A stretch of DNA of 64,000 bases, taken from positions 47,021,286 to 47,085,285 of the forward strand of contig NC_077245.1 of NCBI RefSeq assembly GCF_947179165.1. Direction: 5' to 3'. Made by a program: the position numbers and the translations under genes. Of this stretch, positions 43,974-55,500 are shown one piece after another. The stretch comes from Solanum dulcamara. Taxonomy: Eukaryota; Streptophyta; Magnoliopsida; Solanales; Solanaceae. Positions within the stretch are counted from its first letter, which is position 1; each line of letters begins with the position of its first letter. A model generated the notes under the pieces. That model did not search any database. It saw only the letters and a list, made by a program, of their open reading frames with translations, and was not told the origin of the DNA.

Positions 43974-44460
43974 TTAGGTTTGGTTAGAGGGAAAAAGATG
44001 AGCGTATCGCTTAATCATATCCACTACCGCTTCCCATGTATTACTTTCTACTTGTTGATTCCTCCAAAGAACTTTAACAGATGCAACTTCTTTGTTCCTC
44101 AATTTCTTAACTTGCCGGTCTAAAATTTCAACTGGCACTTCTTCATAGGTAAACGTTTCTTTAACATTCACTCCCAAATGAACAATGGAACAAGGATCAC
44201 CTACATATTTTCTCAACATTGACACATGGAACACCGGATGAACCATGGTCATTTCCAATAACTCCAACTCATACGCAACCTTGACACCATATCTCATGAT
44301 TCTATAAAGCCCTATATACCTACAACTTAATTTCCCTTTCTTACCAATACAAACCACAACTTCATGGGTGAAACATTCAGATACACGCAATCACCCACAT
44401 TAAACTCAAGATCCCTTCTTCTAGTTTTGGAATAGGACTTTTGATGACTTTGATCCATCT
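43974..44460 (-). pseudogene. Element B integrase C-terminus and chromodomain
   Basis: A 138-codon open piece contains GKLSCRYIGLYRIMRYGVKV, HPVFHVSMLRKYVGDPCSIV, and the chromodomain-like tail DRQVKKLRNKEVASVKVLWR with NTWEAVVDMIKRYAHLFP. The chromodomain is better kept than in C. A frame break separates it from the region upstream. Confidence 0.85.
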
Positions 44461-45180
44461 TCAACCTTTCTCTAATGATCTACATTATCTCCCATACAAT
44501 GCCTCAAACAGCGCCATCTCATTACTTGAGTGATAACTATTATTATAGGTAAACTCGATGAGTGGTAGATGATCTTCCAAATTTCTTCTAAACTCCAACA
44601 CACAGGCCCTTAATTTATCTTCTAGTGTTTGAATTGTCCTTTCATCTTGCCCATCAGTTTGAGAATGAAATACGGTGGTCAATTTAACCATAGTATCGAG
44701 GCCCTTTTAAAATGATCTCCAAAATTGAGAAGTGTATTGGGTACCATAATATAAAATAATAGATAACGGCACACCATGCAACCTCACCAAATTCCGAATA
44801 TATAACTTGGCATAGTCTTCGGCACTATAGGAAGTCTTATTCGGTAGAAAGTGAGTTGACTTAGTCATTCTATCAACAATTACCCAAATCAAATCATGAC
44901 GCTTTCGGGTATGAGGCAAACCCACTACAAAATCCATATTCACATCTTCCCACTTCCAAGTAGGGATTTCAATATCTTGGGCTAGGCCACCTGGCCTTTG
45001 ATATTCAGCCTTCACTTGCTGACAATTCGGACATTTGTACATGATCCCTACTACGTCCTTCTTCATACCACCCCACCAATAGATCTCTTTTGAGTCTTGG
45101 TACATTTTTGTCAAACTGGATGAATAAAGTATGTACAATTATGAGCCTCTATCAAGAATAAACTCATTAGACCATCCACA
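44461..45180 (-). pseudogene. Element B integrase core
   Basis: Pieces 44707-45138 and 44485-44691 carry CPNCQQVKAEYQRPGG (zinc Cys pair), DLIWVIVDRMTKSTHFLP (first Asp), then IILYYGTQYTSQF, where the second catalytic Asp of ISDRGTQ is Tyr, and TDGQDERTIQTLEDKLRA (Glu kept). A stop lies between the pieces. Confidence 0.85.
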
Positions 45181-46020
45181 TCTGGAACACATAGCCGACC
45201 TTAGTAGTATAGCAGCCCATCTTCCACTTGGTAAAAGACCTCTACCTTCTTTTCCTTCACCAACTACTTTAAATCAACAAACGTCGGGTCAAGATCTTGC
45301 TTTAACTTAACATCCACCACGAAAGAGGATTCAGACCCATCTTAAACAACCATACCCCCATTATCTGTACCACACAACTTCACCCCTAAGCTAGCCAAAC
45401 GGTGAACATCTTTCACCAACTTCCTCTTCCTTTTATCAACATGGGCCATACTCCTCATAGATACTCTACTAAGTGCATCGATAACCACATTGGCTTTACC
45501 CATATGAGAGTGCACACTCAAGTCATAGTTCTTGAGAAGTTCTAGTAATCTCCTTTATCTTAGATTAAGGTCCTTTTGGGTGAACAAATATTGAAGAATT
45601 TTATAATCGGTATACGCATCCACATGCACCCTATAAAGCTAATGCTTCCAAATCTTCAAAAAAAAATGGCTGCTAATTCAAGGTCATTGGTAGGGTAGTT
45701 ACGCTCATGCACCTTTAATTGCTTAGAAGCATACATTATGATCTTGTCATTTTGCATTAAGACACAACCTAAGACAATCTTTGAAGAATCACAATAAACC
45801 ACAAACCATTTTAAACCTTTCGATATAGTCAAAGTAGGAGCGGAGGTAAGTGGATCTTTCAAGGCCTTGAAATTCTTCTTACACTAATCTATCCATATTA
45901 ATTTGGCTATCTTTTGGGTCAATTTCTTCATAGGACATGAGATGGAAGAAAACCCTTCAATGAACCTTTTATGGTACCTGGCTAGACCCAAAAAGCTCTT
46001 AATGTCTGAAGAAGCCAACG
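45181..46020 (-). pseudogene. Element B RNase H and RT connection
   Basis: The open piece 45656-45862 reads [51 protein letters not shown], the start of RNase H. Before it, stops included, is SSDIKSFLGLARYHKRFIEG, the end of RT. After it, LLKNYDLSVHSHMGKANVV-type remnants lie near 45470-45560. All RT upstream of SSDIKS is missing. Confidence 0.75.
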
Positions 46021-47116
46021 GTCCTCAACCTCTTTTTCTCCCATGCAAGGCATAAAAGCAATTGCTTCATTGGCCGCCTTCTTGGGCTTGTTTACCATGA
46101 GAAATTTGGACTTGAGGCCTACCACCACCACCTCTATAATCCATAGCATGGTGGCCCAGATTTCCATACTTGAAGCATGCATTGGAGACGGCTAAGCATT
46201 CCCCTTTGTGAGTCCTTCCACACTTATTGGAAGTAGGGAAAGTTTCAGCACCAACATTCTCTCTTGGAACTATTGGGCTAGCACCCTTGTCCTTGTTAAA
46301 CCTTGAAGGAGGAGCATTGGTGGAATCTTGTCCCAAAATTTGTTGCCCACCTTGGCCTTTGCCAGTGTTACCATAACTAGACCTTTGAGGGTTAAATCCT
46401 CCACCATCAACTCTAGCCTTATTGAACCGCCTTGATCTCTCTTTTAGCTTTTCTTCTTTAATTTATTCTACGTAATTCATTAACCAAGAGATGTCCATCT
46501 CTTTGACCAATATAGCTATTTTGTACTCCCTAGACACCAAGCTTAAAACACCAAAAATAAACTTGTTCATCCTAGATTTTGTGTCAGAACCATGAAAGGA
46601 GCATATTTTGACAATTTAGTGAATTTGAGAGCATACTCCCTCACGCAAATACTCCCTTGGCGGAGGTTGATGAACTCTTGGATTTTGGCCTCCCTTAGCT
46701 CCTATGGAAAGAATCGGTCTCGGAAGAAACCTTTGAACTCTTCCCATTCTATCGGCCCCATTTCTTCATCCCTCTTAACAACCCATTGTTTGTACCACAC
46801 TCGAGCCAAGCCTTTGAGTTGATAAGCCACTAGCTCGACCTTCTCATTCGGTGGAATATCCATCATAGCCACAATCAGGTATACCTCATCAATGAACTCC
46901 ATAGGGTCCTTATCTATTTTAGAACCATCGAACTCGGGCTGATTCATCCTTTGGAAATCCTGAATCCTAGAGGCTGAATTTTGTATTTAGGGAGCAGGAA
47001 TGCCTTGATGCCCTTGGTTGGCTACGAATTGAGCCATCAACATAATGATATTGCGAAACTCGGTATAGTTTACCCCTTCCTTATGATATGGGGCATTAGG
47101 AACCAGGGAAGAGCAC
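46021..47116 (-). pseudogene. Element B gag, N-terminus missing
   Basis: On the minus strand: FRNIIMLMAQFVANQGHQGI, MNQPEFDGSKIDKDPMEFID, VELVAYQLKGLARVWYKQWV and EWEEFKGFFRDRFFP (Gag core, 46702-46947). Then comes a linker and the cysteine region NKCGRTHKGECL plus CFKYGNLGHHAMDY. In the second knuckle two cysteines (second and last) read Tyr. Past the knuckle the sequence jumps into RT at about 46020. The N-terminus and leader are lost where LTR sequence abuts near 47120. Confidence 0.8.
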
Positions 47117-47120
47117 CCAA

Positions 47121-49469
47121 GACTAGGACCTAGACATGACATGGCGAATGAGGAACTCGAGAGTACCTCAAATAAGCTTCTTAGCATTCTTTCAGTCTTT
47201 CATAGGTGATGACAATAAATAAATAAGAGGAAATTATAATAGTAAATCTTCAACTTACATATATCCAACAAGACCTCTATGTTTTAAATTTAATGAAGTT
47301 AAGACAATTCCCTAGCTCACCTCAATCATAATAGAAAGAAATGACATAGTAAGTGTCGAAAGATTTCAACATATGATAAGCTAGAAAGATAAAGTAGTAT
47401 TGTTCCCAGAACATGGGAACTCACCAAAATTAGTCTTCAAACGAAATCTCAACTAGCTATGTGGAGGAGAAAAAGGAGGAACAGCACTACCTACATGGTG
47501 ATATCATGTAGGCAAAAAAGTATGTGTTAGTACTTTCAATATAATAAGTATGTAGGCATGCATTACAAAGTAAAATATTTAGGACATTTATAAGGTAAAG
47601 TACATAAATGAGTGCATACATGAGTAATCAAGTAGATATCATTAAAATCATACATATTTGGATATATACATGCATGAGTAATAATTTAAATAACATTTGA
47701 AATGTTTATTGTGGGAAGTTGACTATAACCAACATTAAGACCATGCGAGCATAATATATAATCCAACATAATCCTCTACGTTGGCCGGGGAGTCTACTTG
47801 CCTAGGGTAGAAATCCGTCAACTTTACATTCATTCTTTAACTTTAACTTTAGGGGCTTTCATGGATCCATTAGCATTATATCACAAGGGCTCCTATGTTG
47901 GCACATAGTTAATGAGACAACGGGTTGCGACTAGGATCCCCTTACTGAATCCCACCTCAATGACCCATTTGGTGCTAAGTCAATCCCACGGAATAATTTA
48001 ATACTTCAAAATAGTCATAGCTTATAGCTTGATAATTCAAAATATCATATTTGGTAGAATAGCTCATCAAAATATTTGGTGATTCAAATATGCAAGAATT
48101 GTCCTTATTGCATAAAGAATCTACCATTCATTGCATTTCATTATTCTTTTATTTATAAGACTCCCTTTTGATCTTAAATATTGCTTTCATAAATATTTAT
48201 TTGGAGTCAAAGATTTCAAGTCAAACTTCATTAAAAATATAGTAAAACTAGTGGGTTCAAATCATTTTAAATTTCAAACATGCATGTAAATAAAATTATG
48301 TACAAATATTTTGAAATTCATCAAAAAAAATCATACTTTCAACAACCCACCATGAATTTTAATAACCTTTAAGGAGATAAATAGAGAAAATACTTGCAAA
48401 CTATCTTTTCATACATATGAAATTATTTTACATCAAAATAGACCAATAATAATGAGTTTAACCATAATGCATGCTATTAAGTAGAAAGAAGAATTACCCA
48501 TAAGAAAATCTTATTTGTAATCAAGAGATTAGTTGAAAGAGTTTTGGACTACATGAGTTGAAGAACCCATGGATAAACACCCACATACCTTAGAATAAAG
48601 ATTGAAGAGAATTGGCTAAATATACATAATTTATCATGAAAGTAATTTAGGCATGAGAGTGGAATGAATACTCTAATTGAAGTCTTACATACCTGGAATT
48701 CGAAGCTTTACTCAGAACTGAAGAACTTAATGAACACTCTTGCATTCTAGCCCTTTTCTCCTAACTGAAATGTTTTGTGTACTATCCAGAGTATATGAAT
48801 TACTATAATAGTATTTCTATACTACTAAGAACTAAAACTATATTTTGAGAATGAGTAAAGAAATGTATAGAGAGAAGAGTAACTTGAGAAAGCTTGATGA
48901 ATAAAATGATGAAATAAGGTAGGTATTTATAGGTGTGAAGGAGGGACCTAACAATAATTAAAAAAATTATAAAGAAAAATCTAAAAATTTAATAGACAAT
49001 TGTGATGTCATGGGTGATGTCAAATGGAGGAATAATAATATCACGGGTGATGTCAAATGGATCTAGATCTTTTATGGTTGGTGAGATGAATCTTCTTTTC
49101 ATGAAATGCCCTTTTCCAGATCTACGTTTGAACAAGATAAATTCCTCATTAGGATTTAATGTATTCGTTTGAACTGTAGATCTAGAAATCTTTTTCATAT
49201 CGTGCAAGAAACAACTGATTTAGAGCATCCTACAATGAGATATGATTTTTCTTTTATAAATACTCTATTTCATCACAACACCAGGTCTTAGCCTCCGAAT
49301 CTTAACCTATTGTCTTCATAACAATTATAAGTAAGATGTTAGAGTTATGTACAAATTTGAATTACCTAATTTAGACCATCCTATGAAAAGTTACGCTTAA
49401 AATACAGAAGCATATCATTTTCACTGAGAATTGGAACACCATATACAATATTGTTTAGGGGGTGTTATA
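47121..49469 (-). repeat. 5' LTR of element B
   Basis: It aligns with 29488-29508 plus 41413-43775. Its left tip (tgtca) and the primer site are missing. It ends gggggtgttata, giving the minus-strand start TATAACACC. Confidence 0.85.
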
Positions 49470-49474
49470 CCCGG
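49470..49474. repeat. Target-site duplication of element B, right copy (CCCGG)
   Basis: Pairs with CCCGA at 29483-29487. Element D's RT reading frame continues from here: CCC GGT TTT TCT CTT GAA. Confidence 0.8.
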
Positions 49475-50390
49475 TTTTTCTCTTGAAAGGAAAATTGACT
49501 TTGGTATAAACCTTCTTCTAGATACCCAACCTATTTTTATTCCTCCTAACCGGATGGCTCCGGCTAAGTTAAAGGAGTTGAAGGATCAATTGAATGACTT
49601 GTTAGAGAAGGCTTTCATTAGACCAAGTATATCCCCATGGGGTGCTCTCGTATTATTTGTTTGAAATAAGGATGGCTCACTACGTATGTGCATTAACTAC
49701 CGGTAATCGAACAAGGTAACCATCAAGAATAAATACCTGATTCCATGGATAGATGTCTTCTTTGATCAATTGTAAGGAGAAAGTTACTTCTCCAAAATAG
49801 ATCTTCATTCCGGTTATCACCAATTAAGGGTGAGGAACTGTGATATTTCCAAAATGGCATTTTGGATGAGGTATGGACATTATGAATTGTAGTTATGTCA
49901 TTTGGTTTGGCCAATGCCCCCACGACTTTCAGGTACTTAATGAATAAGATGTTCAAGAAATATTCAAACATGTCTGCAATTACATTCATTGATGAAGTTT
50001 TGGTGACTCTCGAAATGAGGAGGATCATACTAATCGCTTGAGGATTATATTAAAAAATCTAAGAGACAAATAACTATTTGCAAAGTTCAAAAAATGTGAG
50101 TTTTAGTTAAGGGAGGTGGTCATCCTTGGTCATATTGTGTCCGGCAAAGGGATCATGTTTAATCCTAAAAAAACTAATGCGGTTAAGAATTGGCCTAAAC
50201 CCTTATCTCCTTCGGATATTAGGTGTTTCTTGGTCCTAAACAGATACTATAGGAGATTTTTGGAAGGATTTTCATCGATCTCATCACCTTTGACCAAGTT
50301 GACTCAAAAGGAGGTGAAGTTTCAATGGTCGGAGGCATATGAAAAGAGTTTTCAAGAGTTAAAAGATCGTCTCACACCGCCTCTATCTTG
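49470..50390 (+). pseudogene. Element D reverse transcriptase, main part
   Basis: FSLERKIDFGINLLLDTQPI, MAPAKLKELKDQLNDLLEKA, FIRPSISPWGALVLF and [12 protein letters not shown] give the first half; [16 protein letters not shown] follows. The catalytic box reads ITFIDEVLV, where FIDD is expected, so the second Asp is Glu. Frameshifts lie near 49895 and 50010. 'VVILGHIVSGKGIM' and LNRYYRRFLEGFSSISSPLT close the domain (50116-50391). Confidence 0.85.
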
Positions 50391-50960
50391 ACCTTCCCAG
50401 AAGGGTCTGATTGTTTCATGGTATATTATGATGATTCAAGGGTTGGTCTTGGTGGTGTATTGATGCAACATGGTAAAGTATTAGCCTATGCTTCTAGGCA
50501 ACTTAAGATGCATGAATGGAGTTATCCAACCCATGATCTTGAGATAGCGTCGGTTGTGTTTGCTTTGAAAATTTAGACACACTATCTTTATGGTGTCCAT
50601 GTGGATATGTTTACTGCCTATAAGAGTTTACAATATGTGTTCAAGCAAAATGATTTGAACCTTCGGCAAATTAGATGGTTGAATTATTGAAGGATTACGA
50701 TATTAGTGTGTTGTATCATCCGGGCAAAGCTAATGTGATTGCCGAATGCACTAAGTAGATTATCCATGAGTAGTGTTGCATATGTTGAGGAAGATAAGAA
50801 GGGATTGATCAAAAATGTTCATAGATTGGCATGTCTAGGAGTCATTTTGTTTGATCCTAATGATGGAGGTATTCTTGTCCATAATGGTTCAGAGGCGTCT
50901 CTTATAGTGGATTTTAAGGCTAAGCAAGTACAAGATCCAATGATAAGTGAGTTAAAAAAG
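50391..50960 (+). pseudogene. Element D RNase H
   Basis: [40 protein letters not shown] and [12 protein letters not shown] (50388-50576) form the first half. A stop replaces Trp after KI. 'DISVLYHPGKANVIAE' near 50697 is the end of the domain. The region to 50963 matches the connection to integrase (LACLGVILFDPNDGGILVHN). Confidence 0.8.
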
Positions 50961-51607
50961 TAGGTTGCTAAAAAAGCCATTGAGGCTTTCTCCCAAGGGG
51001 GAGATGGTGTGCTGCATTGCCAAGGTTATTTGTGTGTACCTAATATTGACGGTTTAAGAGAGTTGGTATTGATTTAGGCCCATAGTTCACAATATTGGAT
51101 TCATCTGGGTTTAACTAAGACATCTTGTGAGTTAAGAGAAGTGTATTTGTGGAATGGCATGAAGAAGGACATAGCAGAGTTGATAGCTAAGTGTCCATAT
51201 TGCCAACAAGTTAAAGTTGAGCAACAAATATCAGGAGGTCTAGCCCAAGACATTGAAATTCCTACTTGAAAGTGATAGGATGTAAATATGGATTTTGTAG
51301 TAGGTTTGACTCGCACTAAGAAGCAATATGATTAAATTTGGGCTATTGTAGATCGGATGACAAATTTGACTCATTTTTTACCCGTTAAGACTTCTTATGC
51401 GCGAAAGACTATATTTATTTGTATGTTCATGGGTTGGTGAGACTTTATGTTATGTCCTTGTCCATCATATTGGATTGAGGTACACATTTCACTTTACACT
51501 TTTAGAGGTTATTGTAGAAGGGTCTCAGAACAAATATTAAGTTAGGTACCATTTTCCATCCTCAGACTGACGGGCAAGCCGAAAAAATGATCTAAACTTT
51601 AGAGGAT
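50961..51607 (+). pseudogene. Element D integrase, zinc-binding region and core
   Basis: YLWNGMKKDIAELIAKCPYC then QQVKVEQQ gives the zinc Cys pair. VNMDFVVGLTRTKKQYD and IWAIVDRM hold the first catalytic Asp. ILD followed by a stop and GTHFT marks the second. 'FHPQTDGQAE'-like sequence occurs near 51553-51585. Stops and frameshifts are numerous. Confidence 0.75.
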
Positions 51608-52330
51608 ATGTTAAGGGAATGTGTTATTGATTTTAAAAGAAGTTGGGATGAACATTTTTCATTAATTGAGTTTGCCTATAATAATAGCTCTCTAGCATTC
51701 AAATTTCTCCATTCAAAGAATTGTATAGGAGGAGATATAGATCCCAGGGGATGGTTTGAAGTAGGTGAGATTGCCTTGATTGGTCCAGATTTGGTGATAG
51801 ATGCTATGGAGAAGGTGAGAATCAAAACAGAGAGGTTGAAGATGGCTCAAAGTTGTCCAAAGTCCTACTTGGATGTTAGGCAAAGAGTGCTTGAATTTAA
51901 AATAGATGATTGGGTCTATTTTATGTTTTCACCCATGAAGGGTGTAATGCATTTTGGCAAGAAAGGAAAATTGAGTCTTAGTTACGTTGAACCTTTTAAG
52001 ATATTGAGTTGTGTTGGAAAGGTGTCTTATGAGTTAGATTTGCCACTTGAGTTAGTTATGGTTCACCTGGTGTTTCATGTTATGTTGAGAAAGTTTGTGG
52101 GTGATCCAAACTCCATTGTGCCGTTGAAGGATGTAAGTGATGAAGAGAATTTGACTTATGAAGAGGATCCAATGGAAATCTTCGACCAGCAAGTTAGGAA
52201 GTTAAGGAACAAGGAATTTGTGTCCTTCAAAGTATTATCTTGGAATCAACAAGTAGAAATCTCTACTTGGGAGGCAGAGGAGGATATGATGAAACAATAC
52301 CCGTACCTCTTTCCCTATACTCAAGCTTAA
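51608..52330 (+). pseudogene. Element D integrase C-terminus and chromodomain
   Basis: A 240-codon open piece: [87 protein letters not shown]. It ends with the chromodomain-like QQVRKLRNKEFVSFKVLSWN and ISTWEAEEDMMKQYPYLFP, the best-kept chromodomain in the window. Two frame-altering changes near 51695-51740 are visible against the usual SSIQMAPFEALYGRRC pattern. Confidence 0.85.
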
Positions 52331-52580
52331 AGTAGTAAGTTGTTCTTAGTCACGAGAAATTAAACTCTTACATATTCAGCTTTTCCTATGTTATTCATAT
52401 GCATGCATGTTCCTCAAAGATGATTTTTAAAGTTATAATCTTATGTTGAGATGATGTTTTTTATGTTCCATGCATTTTAAGATGTCATCATGTTCATGTA
52501 AGGTTGCTAGTCCTCTTCTCGTGTCATTCCTATGATAAGTAAATCTTATTTGAGTATGAGTGTTCCCAAGGGGAAGATAT
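52331..52580 (+). other. Element D 3' untranslated end and polypurine tract
   Basis: It ends tatttgagtatgagtgttcc then AAGGGGAAGATAT (52568-52580), directly before the LTR start at 52581. This parallels 25801-25827 in element E. Confidence 0.8.
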
Positions 52581-55500
52581 TATAAGACTTCGAAAGTAGG
52601 AAAGTTGGAACCAAGGAGAAAGATCCCAAATTTTTGAAACTACACATATTTAGAGTCCCTATATGGCTCATAGAGATTCATTTGACTCGTAAGAGTGATC
52701 CCTTGAGAGAAATAAGATGTTTCCCTCAGTATAGGTTCTACGACTTGCCAGGATGAGTCTTCAAAGTTATTATGGGTCATAAGGATGAATCATGACAAAA
52801 CTTCAGAGACTCTCTAATTATAGGTTTTTGGGACTTGCAGGACGAGCCCAAAGAATGACTTGTAGACATTTTGATGTGTCATAAACATGAACTACTCTCA
52901 AACTTCATGGACTGCAAATTTTAGGCTTTTTGTCAAACCTACAGGATGACTCATTTAGATGAATTTTCATTCCTTAGACGGCCCATAGAAAGTGATCCGT
53001 AGGGTTAAAATCCAAAGTTTATTGAGGGGTAATTGTGGCTCTTCCAAAGATCGGTTCAATGAACCTAGACACTTTTATGGCCAAGTTCAAATCTATAAAT
53101 ATCTAATTCTTCAAATTCCCTTCCTATTAAATTCATTCTATCAAAATTTCCCATAGCTAGAACTCTCAAAATCTCTCAAGGTTTCTACCCAAATTCAAGC
53201 TAGGGTTTCCAGATTTCTTCCAAGGTTTCTTTCTAATTCTTAGTGAGTTCAAAGAAGGTGTGTGTGGATTGATTCATGGTCCCTTTCACCCATGAAGTCC
53301 CTATGATTTCTTAAGTTTTTATTCAATGTTTAATTGATTATAAACCCTAGTTTTGATTTATTGTATTTGGATGATTAAATTGCATTTTTAGATGTTATCA
53401 ATGATAATTATATGCATGTTATCATATGAATTTCACGATTTTAAGTTGAATTATGAATGCCCATACATAAAGCTATTCTCAAGCTATTATTATAAGTTAA
53501 ATATGATTTTATGAGTTGATCATGAGTTAAATGATTTTCAATGAATGTTTTATGACTTAAAGATGAGATTATAATTTTCAAGATGAAGTTATTATGATGA
53601 TCAAATATAAGATCAAAGATGTTATCAAAGATGGTGATAAGTACAATTCTCACCGAGTTTATAGATTCTTATGAATCACTAAGTTAATGAGCTATTCCTA
53701 AATCTTTTAAGGATGGATTGGTAGGTAGTTACAATCTTTCCCTATTATGTTATGATCATATTATTATGATTTTTTGTAGGTATATTGACTAAGCAATGAG
53801 ACGACTTCTAGGTGGGGTTCGGTCCAGTAACACAATTAGTTAGCCAAGGAAATCCTAGTAGAAACCTAATGTCACAAACTACATTACCCGCATAGGATTT
53901 CCTTCATGGCCTAGCTAGTGGATCCATATATAGCACAATTGAGTTGAGTTGAGATGAGTTATCTACGGAGTTTGCCCTGGCAAGGTAGCCTCCATTGTCT
54001 CGATACATGAGTCATCATATTTCTTGTAATAGCTCGCATGGTCTTAGATGTTGGTTAAAGGTCTTATCCCACACAAATTGAAGTTAAGTTATGAGTTGAA
54101 AGTTGAAGTTGTATGATATGCATTGACTATGTGATTGATATGTTTTAAAATGCTTTTAAGATTTACTCATTTTCATTATGATTGGACATGCATCTTATGG
54201 CATATTGATTACTTTCTTTTACTTGTTCATGCATATCTCACATACTTAGTACATTCAAACTTACTAATGCATATTTTGTGTACATTGTGTCATAATATAG
54301 GGACGGACAACACTCAGGACCATTCTATTCCTGGCTAGAGATTGCTCTAGATTTTTTAGTTAGCCAAGGAAATCCTAGTAGAAACCTAATGTCACAAACT
54401 ACATTACCCGCATAGTATTTCCTTCATGGCCTAGCTAGTGGATCCATATATAGCACAATTGAGTTGAGTTTAGATGAGTTATCTATGGAGTTTGCCCTGG
54501 CAAGGTAGCCTCCATTGTCTCGATACATGAGTCATCATATTTCTTGTAATAGCTCGCATGGTCTTAGATGTTGGTTAAAGGTCTTATCCCACACAAATTG
54601 AAGTTAAGTTATGAGTTGAAAGTTGAAGTTATATGATATGCATTGACTATGTGATTGATATGTTTTAAAATGCTTTTAAGATTTACTCATTTTCATTATG
54701 ATTGGACATGCATCTTATGGCATATTGATTACTTTCTTTTACTTGTTCATGCATATCTCACATACTTAGTACATTCAAACTTACTAATGCATATTTTTTG
54801 TACATTGTGTCATAATATAGGGATGGACGACACTCAGGACCATCCTATTCCTGGATAGAGATTGCTCTAGATTTTTTAGTTAGCCAAGGAAATCCTAGTA
54901 GAAACCTAATGTCACAAACTACATTACCCGCATAGGATTTCCTTCATGGCCTAGCTAGTGGATCCATATATAGCACAATTGAGTTGAGTTGAGATGAGTT
55001 ATCTATGGAGTTTGCCCTGGCAAGGTAGCCTCTATTGTCTAGATACATGAGTAATCATATTTCTTGTAATAGCTCGCATGGTCTTAGATGTTGGTTAAAG
55101 GTCTTATCCCACACAAATTGAAGTTAAGTTATGAGTTGAAAGTTGAAGTTGTATGATATGCATTGACTATGTGATTGATATGTTTTAAAATGCTTTTAAG
55201 ATTTACTCATTTTCATTATGATTGGACATGCATCTTATGGCATATTGATTACTTTCTTTTACTTGTTCATGCATATCTCACATACTTAGTACATTCAAAC
55301 TTACTAATGCATATTTTTTGTACATTGTGTCATAATATAGGGATGGACGACACTCAGGACCATCCTATTCCTGGCTAGAGATTGCTCTAGATTTTTTAGT
55401 TAGCCAAGGAAATCCTAGTAGAAACCTAATGTCACAAACTACATTACCCGCATAGGATTTCCTTCATGGCCTAGCTAGTGGATCCATATATAGCACAATT

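Larger units (their letters stand above)
29488..49469 (-). mobile_element. Element B: chromovirus-type gypsy retrotransposon, carrying element C
   Basis: It is bounded by two related LTRs and by CCCGA/CCCGG. The left LTR is 29488-29508 plus 41408-43775 (split by C); the right LTR is about 47121-49469. Between them, on the minus strand, lie integrase with chromodomain tail, RNase H, a bit of RT, and gag. Protease and most of RT are deleted near 46020, and the leader and primer site are missing beside the right LTR. Without C it would be about 8.1 kb. Confidence 0.85.
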
